Shown: positions 17,233 through 24,439 of the stretch, piece by piece
How positions within the stretch are numbered: position 1 is the stretch's first letter
Layout of the letters: every line of letters begins with the position of its first letter
Source of the DNA: Lachnospiraceae bacterium
GTDB lineage: Bacteria > Bacillota > Clostridia > Oscillospirales > Ruminococcaceae
Direction: 5' to 3'
DNA length: 64,000 nucleotides
NCBI GenBank assembly: GCA_023664705.1
Contig: JAMPFE010000001.1
Coordinates: 194,600-258,599 of the forward strand
The notes under the pieces: generated by a model
What the model was told of the DNA's origin: nothing
The model's input: the letters and a program-made list of their open reading frames with translations, nothing else
The model's database searches: none
Made by a program: the position numbers and the translations under genes

Positions 17233-18717
17233 TCATTTTCCGCCGATTATCGTCGTCTCGCACAGCAGCCCGTTTTCCTTGTCGCTCATGCGGAACATCG
17301 CCAGATCCTTTAGCTCGACGGCGCTGCCCTTCGGCACGAGCCTCCCCGACGGCGACGTCATGCCCTCTATGCCGCTGTTGACGAGCAGCCACATACCGTT
17401 ATAATAGGCGATATAGGCGCGCATGGATGGGTCTGCCTTTTCATCGTTGTGGACGTTTGAGAACACATGCCAGTCGAACAGCGGCATTTTGTCGTAGACG
17501 ATGACCTCGCTTTTGCCGCGGTAAACGCCCTTTTTGCCGCGCATTTCACTCTTGAAGCCGAGGCGGATTATCTTCCCCGCGGCGCGCGTTCCGCAGAACG
17601 GGCAGACGGGCGCGTTTTCGTCGCGCAGTATGAACCATTTCTTTTCGCAGTGCGGGTTCGCGCACGGCACGAGCCTGTCCCAAGCCCTGAGCAGCTCCGT
17701 TTCCCATTCCATTGCGGCAGGACGCTCCGAGGGGTTATGCAACCCGTCCACGAACGCCCTCAGAAACAGCTTCTCCAAGCCCTTTGACAGAGACTGTATC
17801 GTCACGCCGAGGTTAGGAGGTCTGTTCGAGCGGTCGTCGGGGTTCTCAATAAAGGTAGCCTTTTCGCCGAGCGCCAGAAAATCGTCCTCCTCGGCGCTTT
17901 TGGTGCTGTAAATTTTCGGTCCGATAAGGGGGTGCCGAAAAAAAAGATATTCGTAGATGAGCACGGGCAGCGCGTGCAGGTCGGTCTGCACGCACGGCAG
18001 CGCCCGCCGCGGGTCGTTGTAGTCGAGCTCCAGCGTCGCGAGCACCTCGGGCGCGATGTAGCCGCGCGTCCCGACGACCTCGGGGGCGTACTTGTTCGGC
18101 ACGACGAGCGAATCGATGTCGATGACTACGGCGGAGCCGCTTTTCGGGTCGATGAGCACGTTGTTGCAGGATAAGTCGGAGTGCGCCAGACCCGCCTGAT
18201 GCATTCTGCGCACCGTCCGCGCGAGCCCTATCGCGGTTTTCAGCATGGTGCGGAAATCGCCGCGCTCGGCGGGCTCGAGGTACTTGCGGTTGCGCCCCGT
18301 GAACCAGTTGGATTTCTTGTCCTTGCCCTTCAAATTCAGCACCGCGGACGCGCCGTCGCCGAAGAAGAAGTTGCTCGGGTAGGTCGGGCAGACAATGCCG
18401 AATTCGGGGCTTTTCACGATCGCCACGGGCCAGCAGAACCGCTGCCTGAAATAATCCGCGGTCTTTTCGGTGTTCCCGAGCGCGCCGCCGTCCGCCTCCG
18501 AGAGCGTGGGGTTGTAAATTCCCACAATGGTGCGGATCCGGTCCTGCAAACGCGGATTTTCGGAGTCGCGCGGGTTGTTGAAAAACTGCACCGCGAACCT
18601 CCTGTCGGGCGTGAAAAACGTGTGCTTCATACCGCCGCGCGGCGCGTTTGCGTCGTATACATATTGAATTTTGCTGCCGTTTTCCAGCACGGCAGTAAGC
18701 ACTTCGCCGCTTATCAT
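17233..18717 (-). CDS. Ter-module protein kinase with zinc ribbon
   Basis: A 494-residue Ser/Thr-kinase-fold protein. The catalytic loop is HSDLSCNNVL (about 179-188), with Ser replacing the usual Arg of HRD. VVIDIDS near 199 stands where DFG is expected, and GTRGYIAPEVL follows. A zinc ribbon (CANPHC then CPFC, about 347-375) comes next, then about 110 residues of beta-rich sequence with an FHA-like feel (inference). Kinase, PP2C and vWA genes in a row match the TerY-P triad described for Ter systems. ATG 18717 is chosen over upstream in-frame starts because GGAAGG precedes it. No membrane segment, so cytoplasmic. Confidence 0.87.
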   Translation of the reverse strand: MISGEVLTAVLENGSKIQYVYDANAPRGGMKHTFFTPDRRFAVQFFNNPRDSENPRLQDRIRTIVGIYNPTLSEADGGALGNTEKTADYFRQRFCWPVAIVKSPEFGIVCPTYPSNFFFGDGASAVLNLKGKDKKSNWFTGRNRKYLEPAERGDFRTMLKTAIGLARTVRRMHQAGLAHSDLSCNNVLIDPKSGSAVVIDIDSLVVPNKYAPEVVGTRGYIAPEVLATLELDYNDPRRALPCVQTDLHALPVLIYEYLFFRHPLIGPKIYSTKSAEEDDFLALGEKATFIENPDDRSNRPPNLGVTIQSLSKGLEKLFLRAFVDGLHNPSERPAAMEWETELLRAWDRLVPCANPHCEKKWFILRDENAPVCPFCGTRAAGKIIRLGFKSEMRGKKGVYRGKSEVIVYDKMPLFDWHVFSNVHNDEKADPSMRAYIAYYNGMWLLVNSGIEGMTSPSGRLVPKGSAVELKDLAMFRMSDKENGLLCETTIIGGK

Positions 18718-18895
18718 ATTTTTATCCTTCCGCGTAAGCGATTTCGCCTTTAAAATCAATGCTTTTTTTGAACGTTTTCCGAGATTTTTTTAACTGCGGT
18801 ATATGCGATAACAAAAGGGATTTCCGCGTAAAATCATTGCCGAAAAACCTCGAAAATTTCACGTTTAAAAAAAGACGTGTTTTTCGTTCCGAAAA

Positions 18896-20359
18896 TCAGC
18901 GCAAGACCCTCACCGAAACGAGCGTTCTGTCGTCGAACGAGCCGCGCTCGTTGTAGTTGTCGAGCCATACGCGCAGGCGCTCCTCGGGAGTGTCGCCGAT
19001 GTTCATTCTGAACGCCTCAAGCGAATGGCACCAAAGCATTCCACGCTTGTCCCAGAGCGCCGCCATCGCCTCCTCGGATTTGTCCCCGAGGAGCTGTTTC
19101 GCGTACTGGAGCGCCACGCTCTGCTGCGTGAGCGACACCGAGCGGAACCGTATCGGCGCGGGATCCTCGCCGCCCCTGCCGCGCTCTCCCTCCATGGGCA
19201 GAACGCCGTTCAGGCAAAGGTCGAGGTACAGCCGCTGCATCATCGGCTGAGCGGGGAAATAATCGTCCGCGACGCCGTCCGACATCAGCAGCACGGTATC
19301 GGAGCTGCCGCGCGAAATGCGCGTTTTTGCGCCGATGACCTCGGCTTTGGAGTTCTTTTCGGAGAGGAAATCCGTCTCGCCCGAAAACGCGCCGCTGTCC
19401 GCCTCGCCCATGAGCTTCAGGCAATGAGCGCTGTCCGCGGCGCTGTCGATTGCGCAGATACAGCCGTCGCCTATCTGCACGCACGCCATAAAGGCCTGCG
19501 GCTTGCCGCCGACCTCCACGGGCACTATCACCGCCGCCAGAAACGTCGTCGAGAGGTCGCCGATGACGGGCTTGCGCCCCAGAGCGTCCTTGTACCTTTT
19601 GTCCTCGGAGAGCTTGGAAAGCTCATTCTGCTGCGCCGCGAAAGCCTCTCTCGCCGCCTCTTGGACAAGCGGCGCGACGCGTCCGCAGGCTGCCATAAAC
19701 TCGGCTGAGTTTAAATCGGCGGCAAGCCCAGATTTAAGCGCGGGCATTGCCGAAAAAAGCTCCGTCGTTTTGGCTTTGAGATACGCCGCGGCGGTCTCCG
19801 CGCTGACGCGCGAGCCTATCCGTGAAAGCGGCTTGGAGCCCGCGCCGTCGCACACCACCGCGATAACGCAGTCGTCGGTGACGGCGGTCTCGAAATAGTC
19901 GTCGCAGTTCGTGCCCTCGTGCTTGTGCTTTTTGCCGCGCACGCGTGCGCCAGTTACTTCGGCAAACGGCGTAACTGTGCGCTTTTCGTGGTATTCCGAG
20001 TGCATTTCCGTGCCGTTGTCGACAATTTCCTTATATTGCCAGATAGACGCCGTATGCTCCATTACCTCCATATCCGAGAGGTGCGGGGCGGGGGCGAGCG
20101 GAGCGTTTTCCCGAGCCTTCTCGTCGGGCTTTGAAGCATCATTTTTCACATTTTGTGAATTATCCTCTTTCGGCAGCTCAACGGGCTTTTCATCGCTTTT
20201 GGGCGCGGCAGTGCCCTGCTCTTTAAGCGACTTCTGTATTTTAAGGTACTCCTCCGCCGACATTATCGCGGGCTTTTTCCCGATGTCGTCGAACGTGATC
20301 GAGAGCTGCTGCTCGGCGCTTTCGCTCGGGGGAGCGGGGTTCATTTCGGTTTTATCCAT
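18896..20359 (-). CDS. PP2C-type Ser/Thr protein phosphatase
   Basis: A 487-residue phosphatase of the PPM/PP2C family. About 120 N-terminal residues are low complexity and acidic (a likely disordered tether). The catalytic domain starts near GKKHKHEGTNCDDYF (metal Asp), followed by CDGAGS near 170 and the later metal site LLMSDGVADDY near 362. It is predicted to reverse phosphorylation by the neighbouring kinase, with the vWA protein as partner or substrate. It lies 19 bases after the vWA gene and 178 before the kinase. In that spacer I see only AT-rich sequence and a weak CACGT/ACGTG hairpin. Confidence 0.92.
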   Translation of the reverse strand: MDKTEMNPAPPSESAEQQLSITFDDIGKKPAIMSAEEYLKIQKSLKEQGTAAPKSDEKPVELPKEDNSQNVKNDASKPDEKARENAPLAPAPHLSDMEVMEHTASIWQYKEIVDNGTEMHSEYHEKRTVTPFAEVTGARVRGKKHKHEGTNCDDYFETAVTDDCVIAVVCDGAGSKPLSRIGSRVSAETAAAYLKAKTTELFSAMPALKSGLAADLNSAEFMAACGRVAPLVQEAAREAFAAQQNELSKLSEDKRYKDALGRKPVIGDLSTTFLAAVIVPVEVGGKPQAFMACVQIGDGCICAIDSAADSAHCLKLMGEADSGAFSGETDFLSEKNSKAEVIGAKTRISRGSSDTVLLMSDGVADDYFPAQPMMQRLYLDLCLNGVLPMEGERGRGGEDPAPIRFRSVSLTQQSVALQYAKQLLGDKSEEAMAALWDKRGMLWCHSLEAFRMNIGDTPEERLRVWLDNYNERGSFDDRTLVSVRVLR

Positions 20360-20378
20360 TCAATTCACCTGTATGCCG

Positions 20379-21020
20379 TTAAGGCACGATAACAAAGCCC
20401 TGAGGGGGCGGAGGGAGCTCGATGGGGTCGCCGGGCTTGGCGTCGATGCTCTTGGAGCTTGCCTTTATGGAGCTGGACACCCACGCGAAGAACTGCGCCA
20501 TATCGCCCGCCGTGAGATTGTTCATCATAAGCACGTTGTTGGTAATTTTCTTGAGCGTGTTCGCGTTTGCGTTCGCGCCCGCGCCGCAGGCGATGATGTT
20601 GCCCGTGGAGACCTGCTTTATCGCGTCTATGCCCTCGTCGAGGTTGTCTGTGGGCGCGCCGTCGGTCATAAGGAACACAAGCGGCTTCCAGTCGCCCTTC
20701 TGCGTGGCGGTGGAGGTATGCACCTCGTTTGTAATGCACTCCGCGAGCACCTTCAGCGCGCCGCCGAGCGCGGTAGCGCCGCCCGCCTGTATCTGCGGCT
20801 CCTTGAACAGCATAAGCTCGGTAAGCGGGCTTATCTGCCGCGCGGAGCTGTCGAACGTGATTATCGACAGAAACGCGGTCTCGAGCGCCTGAGGGTCGCC
20901 CTTAAGCTCCGAAATGAGCGTTTTGATGCCTTGCTTTACCGCCTCGATGGGCTCTCCCGCCATTGAACCGCTGCAGTCCAGCAGCAGATACACGGGTAAT
21001 CTTCTGATGTAATCGGACAT
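20379..21020 (-). CDS. TerY-like von Willebrand A domain protein
   Basis: A 213-residue single-domain vWA protein. The metal-ion-dependent adhesion site is complete: LLDCSGSM near residue 11-18, a Thr-containing TFDSSA near 70, and MTDGAPTD near 117-124. TerY-type proteins are cytoplasmic scaffolds of the Ter kinase/phosphatase triad. The start at 21020 follows GGAGG with 8-base spacing. It is the first gene of the cluster and has a consensus promoter about 60 bases upstream, so it probably heads the whole 12-kb transcript. Confidence 0.92.
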   Translation of the reverse strand: MSDYIRRLPVYLLLDCSGSMAGEPIEAVKQGIKTLISELKGDPQALETAFLSIITFDSSARQISPLTELMLFKEPQIQAGGATALGGALKVLAECITNEVHTSTATQKGDWKPLVFLMTDGAPTDNLDEGIDAIKQVSTGNIIACGAGANANANTLKKITNNVLMMNNLTAGDMAQFFAWVSSSIKASSKSIDAKPGDPIELPPPPQGFVIVP

Positions 21021-21076
21021 TTTTTTATCCTCCGTTAATAAATCGGGCGCCACATACCCATAAATCTTCAAAATAC

Positions 21077-21105
21077 ATTATACCTTAATTTTCACGATAT
21101 GTCAA
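21077..21105 (-). promoter_or_regulatory. SigmaA promoter of the Ter cluster
   Basis: On the minus strand TTGACA (21105-21100), 17-base spacer, TATAAT (21082-21077): both hexamers match consensus exactly. The predicted start leaves a leader of about 50 bases before the vWA gene. No clear operator was found around it. Confidence 0.88.
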
Positions 21106-21203
21106 TAGTTTTGACAAAAAATTACGGATAATTGCTCTCCGCGCTGTGAAAAAACAACAAAAACGGCTGTAATTTGCCCGTGAGATATGTTGCAATGCCG
21201 CTC

Positions 21204-21232
21204 TTGATTTTTTTTGAAAAATATGGTATAAT
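21204..21232 (+). promoter_or_regulatory. SigmaA promoter of gtrA-trmB operon
   Basis: TTGATT (21204-21209), 17-base spacer, TATAAT (21227-21232). It lies inside the longest open frame of the gtrA-like gene, which argues that translation starts downstream, near 21288-21297. Confidence 0.8.
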
Positions 21233-21287
21233 ACCGAATAGGGTTCGGCGGTTTGCCGACGATAAAGCGATCGTTAAGTTAACAGAG

Positions 21288-21869
21288 GTGTTTACTATTA
21301 AGATAAAAGGCATAGATATTAAGGAAACTTTCGCCGCTCTGAAAACCAAGGAGGGTAGGCGGGAGTTCTGCAAAAAGCACAAGGAGATAATCCTGTACTT
21401 CGTTTTCGGCATCGGGACGACCGTCATTTCAATGCTCTCGTATTATCTTTGCCGCGTGATTTTTCCCGACCAAGAGAGCGTTCCGAAATGGCTTTCGTGG
21501 ATATTCAACATAACCTCGCGCTTCGGCATCGAGAGCAACACGGCGCTGCCCGTTATCGTTTCGTGGTTTTTGTCGGTGACGTTCGCGTTCCTCACCAACA
21601 GGGTGTACGTTTTCAACAGCACGGCGAACACCGTCGGGAAGTTCCTCGTGGAGGCGCTTAAGCTCTACGCCTCGCGCATCGCCACGCTTTTCGTCGACCT
21701 GCTGATAATGTTCCTGCTCGTCGACCTGCCCGGCATCCACAACGTCATTTACGAGTTCTGCGCGAAGGTTTTCTCGAACGTTATCGTGCTTATACTTAAT
21801 TATATACTAAGCAAGATATTTGTATTCAGAATGAAACGGCCCAAGAAGAAGCGGGGTAAACAGCCATGA
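21288..21869 (+). CDS. GtrA-like four-helix membrane protein
   Basis: About 193 residues with four transmembrane helices (around IILYFVFGIGTTVISML, the LPVIVSWFLSVTFAFL region, a third near LFVDLLIMFLLV and a C-terminal one near FSNVIVLILNYILSKIFVF). The NRVYVF and LSKIFVF motifs are typical of the GtrA family, linked to movement of lipid-linked sugars. A basic tail follows. The start is uncertain: the frame is open back to an ATG at 21174, but that lies upstream of a consensus promoter. GTG 21288, or a rare ATT at 21297 preceded by AGAGGTG, is more likely. It overlaps trmB by ATGA. Confidence 0.82.
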   Translation: MFTIKIKGIDIKETFAALKTKEGRREFCKKHKEIILYFVFGIGTTVISMLSYYLCRVIFPDQESVPKWLSWIFNITSRFGIESNTALPVIVSWFLSVTFAFLTNRVYVFNSTANTVGKFLVEALKLYASRIATLFVDLLIMFLLVDLPGIHNVIYEFCAKVFSNVIVLILNYILSKIFVFRMKRPKKKRGKQP

Positions 21870-22546
21870 GAATGAGAAGAAAGAAGAACCTCGACGAGCG
21901 CCTTGCCGCGTGCAAGCCCGTTCTGCTGCATATGCAGTGCCAAAACGAGCACGCTAACGATCCGCTCTCCGAGGAGTTTTTCGTAAGCTCCGAGAAAACG
22001 TTCGGCAACGGTAATCCGCTCTATCTGGAGATAGGCTGCGGAAAGGGCGGCTTCGCGGTGGAGTTCGCGCGGCAAAATCCCGATATAAACCTTATCGCGC
22101 TGGAGAAAACGCCGAACGTCCTTGTCACGGGCGCGGAGGAGCAAATGCGCCTGCAATTGCCGAACCTGCGCTTCTGCATGGGACAGGCGGAGTATCTCGA
22201 CCATATGTTCCACGAGAACGCCGTCGACAGGCTCTTCCTCAATTTCAGCTGCCCATTCCCGAAAAACCGCTACGCCGTTCACCGCCTGACGCACGCGCGT
22301 TTCCTTGAAATTTACCGCAGAGTGCTGAAAAACGGCGCGGAAATTCATCAAAAGACCGACAATATGCACTTTTTCGAGTTCTCGATAGAGCAGTTTTCGG
22401 CTAACGGGTTTATGCTGCAAAATGTCTCGCTGGACCTGCATAACAGCGGCTTCGAGGGGAATATCGTCACCGAATACGAAAAGCGCTTCAGCGACCTCGG
22501 GCAGCCCATATACAGGCTCGAGGCGGTCAACTTGGGGGCGCGATGA
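21866..22546 (+). CDS. trmB: tRNA (guanine-N7-)-methyltransferase
   Basis: A 226-residue SAM-dependent methyltransferase making m7G46 in the variable loop of tRNAs. The SAM-binding loop LEIGCGKGG lies near residues 53-61 and IALEKTPNVL follows. The family's catalytic stretch, usually close to NFSDPWPKxRH, reads NFSCPFPKNRYAVHR here, so the conserved Asp is Cys and the Trp is Phe. C-terminal QPIYRLEA matches the family ending. It overlaps gtrA and the acetyltransferase gene by four bases each (ATGA), so the three are translationally coupled. Function is probable, but the altered motif needs an activity check. Confidence 0.9.
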   Translation: MRMRRKKNLDERLAACKPVLLHMQCQNEHANDPLSEEFFVSSEKTFGNGNPLYLEIGCGKGGFAVEFARQNPDINLIALEKTPNVLVTGAEEQMRLQLPNLRFCMGQAEYLDHMFHENAVDRLFLNFSCPFPKNRYAVHRLTHARFLEIYRRVLKNGAEIHQKTDNMHFFEFSIEQFSANGFMLQNVSLDLHNSGFEGNIVTEYEKRFSDLGQPIYRLEAVNLGAR

Positions 22547-23073
22547 TCGAATACAGAGAGTTAAATGAAGCGGAAATCAACAGGGAGTTATTCGCTGCCT
22601 TTATCCGTCGGCAGGTCGTTACGGACTGTTGGCGGCGGGTCAACGGCGAGTGGACGATAAAAAGCGACCCGTTCATCGACGACTGGAGCGAGGAAGATTA
22701 CGCTGTTCTGATAAAATGCCTGAAAAACACCGTCTCAAGCGGCGGCGTTGTGTACGGCGCGTTCGACGGCGGCGCGCTGAAGGGCTTTGCTTCGGTGGAG
22801 CCGCGGCTGTTCGGCGGCGAACAAAAGTACCTCGACCTATCGAGTATGCATGTCTCGCAGGATCGACGCGGCAGGGGTATCGGACGGGCGCTGTTCGCGA
22901 GAGCGTGCGCGTGGGCAAGGGCTCACGGTGCGGAGAAGCTGTACATCTCAGCTCATTCGGCTGTGGAAAGTCGGGCGTTCTACACGGCTGTGGGCTGCGT
23001 TGAAGCGGTGGTTTACAACCGGGAGCACGTCCGCGCGGAGCCGTTCGACTGCCAGCTTGAACGAAAACTGTAA
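22543..23073 (+). CDS. GNAT family N-acetyltransferase
   Basis: A 176-residue acetyltransferase. The acetyl-CoA-binding motif A is clear (HVSQDRRGRGIGRALFARA, about 103-121), preceded by a strand with LDLSSM and followed by LYISAHSAVESRAFY, the usual motif B. The substrate is not predictable. It overlaps trmB by ATGA and is followed by an 85-base gap before the hydrolase. Confidence 0.9.
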   Translation: MIEYRELNEAEINRELFAAFIRRQVVTDCWRRVNGEWTIKSDPFIDDWSEEDYAVLIKCLKNTVSSGGVVYGAFDGGALKGFASVEPRLFGGEQKYLDLSSMHVSQDRRGRGIGRALFARACAWARAHGAEKLYISAHSAVESRAFYTAVGCVEAVVYNREHVRAEPFDCQLERKL

Positions 23074-23158
23074 CGGCATAATTCCGCAGGCGGCGGCGAA
23101 TAATACACTTTACCGACGGTTATTTTGCAAAAAAATATTACGATAAGGAGATTTTGAT

Positions 23159-24172
23159 ATGAAAAAGCTTACGGGCAAGTTCCCGAGCGCGAGCGGGCTC
23201 TGCGACGCGCGTTTTTACATCTACACCCCCGAAAAGCCCAAGGCGGCGCTTATGCTGTCGCACGGCATGTGCGAGTATATCGAGCGCTACGAGGACTTCG
23301 CGGGATTCCTCTGCGGCAACGATATCGCCCTCGCGGGCAACGACCACATAGGTCACGGGAACTCGATAACGGACGAGGATATGCTCGGATATTTCGGTCA
23401 GGAGCGCGGCTATGTGAATATGGTGCGCGACCTGCACAGAATGAAAGCGGTGCTGGAGCGGCAGTTCCCGAACATCCCCCACTTCCTTATGGGGCACAGC
23501 ATGGGCAGCTTTCTGGCGAGGATTTATCTGTCGAAGTATTGCAGCGTTACCGTGGAGAACAGCGGCTGCGCCGACTGCACGAACGTCGACGATGCGGTCT
23601 GCGGCTATTGCGGAAGATATAACGTGCTCTCGGGCGGCGACCGCTGGAACGGCGCGGTCATAATGGGCACCGCGGGGGGCTTGACGGGCTCCGCGCCCTT
23701 GCGCCGTGCCTTGGACATCATGGCTCGCAATCACGGCGACCTCTACCGACACGAGCTGGGCGCAAAGCTGGCTTTCGGATTTTTCAACCTGCGCACCGAG
23801 AACCGCCGCACGCCAAACGATTGGCTTTCGCGCGACGACGCCAACGTCGACAAATTCTGCGCCGACCCGAAGTGCAATTTCACGTTTACCGTCGCGGGCT
23901 TCCGCGACCTGTTGAACGCGCTGATGTGCGCGAACAGCAAGCCCGTTATCGAAAATACGCCCACCGACCTGCCGATGCTTTTCCTGAGCGGCGGAATGGA
24001 CCCCGTGGGCGAATACGGGAACGGCGTGCGCAGCGCGGCGGCGAAATATCTCTCCCACGGCTGCGACGTAAACCTGCGCATTTACAGAGAGGCTCGCCAC
24101 GAGCTGATATTCGAGCTCAACCGCGCCGAGGTAATGGAGGACATTCTGGAATTTCTTGTCAAAAGAATATAG
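23159..24172 (+). CDS. Alpha/beta hydrolase, monoacylglycerol lipase-like
   Basis: A 337-residue alpha/beta hydrolase of the serine aminopeptidase S33 / lysophospholipase group. Nucleophile elbow GHSMGS near residues 112-117, an acid in SGGMDPVGEYG near 279, and the catalytic His in REARHEL near 318. HGMCEYIERY near 37 is the oxyanion-side HG motif seen in monoglyceride lipases. No signal peptide. AAGGAG precedes the ATG. Its TAG stop is provided by the first bases of repeat copy C, which lies directly downstream. Confidence 0.9.
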   Translation: MKKLTGKFPSASGLCDARFYIYTPEKPKAALMLSHGMCEYIERYEDFAGFLCGNDIALAGNDHIGHGNSITDEDMLGYFGQERGYVNMVRDLHRMKAVLERQFPNIPHFLMGHSMGSFLARIYLSKYCSVTVENSGCADCTNVDDAVCGYCGRYNVLSGGDRWNGAVIMGTAGGLTGSAPLRRALDIMARNHGDLYRHELGAKLAFGFFNLRTENRRTPNDWLSRDDANVDKFCADPKCNFTFTVAGFRDLLNALMCANSKPVIENTPTDLPMLFLSGGMDPVGEYGNGVRSAAAKYLSHGCDVNLRIYREARHELIFELNRAEVMEDILEFLVKRI

Positions 24173-24336
24173 TTGAAAAAGTTGACAGTTGACAGTGTAC
24201 AGTTGACAGTTATTGTATGGCTGAAAGCAGTCACGTTTGTAGCGACTCGGCAAATAAGCGCTTATCCGAGTGACAATAAACGTAATCTTCCGCATCATTA
24301 CCTTAACTGTCAACTATCAACTGTAAACTGTAAACT
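24170..24336. repeat. Heptad-ended palindromic repeat, copy C
   Basis: The clearest display of the ends: the left end repeats AGTTGAC/AGTTGAC/AGTGTAC/AGTTGAC and the right end repeats AACTGTC/AACTATC/AACTGTA/AACTGTA, period 7. The core carries ACGTTTGTAGCG (24233-24244), a local CTCGG...CCGAG stem, and AATAAACGT. The left end forms the TAG stop of the hydrolase gene. Confidence 0.88.
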
Positions 24337-24340
24337 TTGC

Positions 24341-24366
24341 AAAAGGGCGCTTTCCGCGCCTTTTTC
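24341..24366 (+). terminator. Terminator between hydrolase gene and clpC-like gene
   Basis: GGGCGC-tttcc-GCGCC stem with flanking A/T pairs, followed by TTTTTCTTT on the + strand. Confidence 0.75.
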
Positions 24367-24439
24367 TTTGCCGCGGAATAATTCCCCCAAAAATTCCCAT
24401 AATAAAAATACAAATTTAACTAAGTGGGGGTAGTAAAAA

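Noticed and set aside
8816..21020. Dedicated tellurite-resistance operon
   Set aside because: The name is historical; nothing in the sequence shows tellurite chemistry, and related modules are general stress systems.
24170..24336. CRISPR-like array in the heptad repeats
   Set aside because: Units are 7 bases, with no 20-40-base spacers, a hairpin core and no cas genes.
24360..24439. CtsR operator before the clpC-like gene
   Set aside because: No GGTCAAA direct repeat was found in the spacer, only AT-rich sequence.
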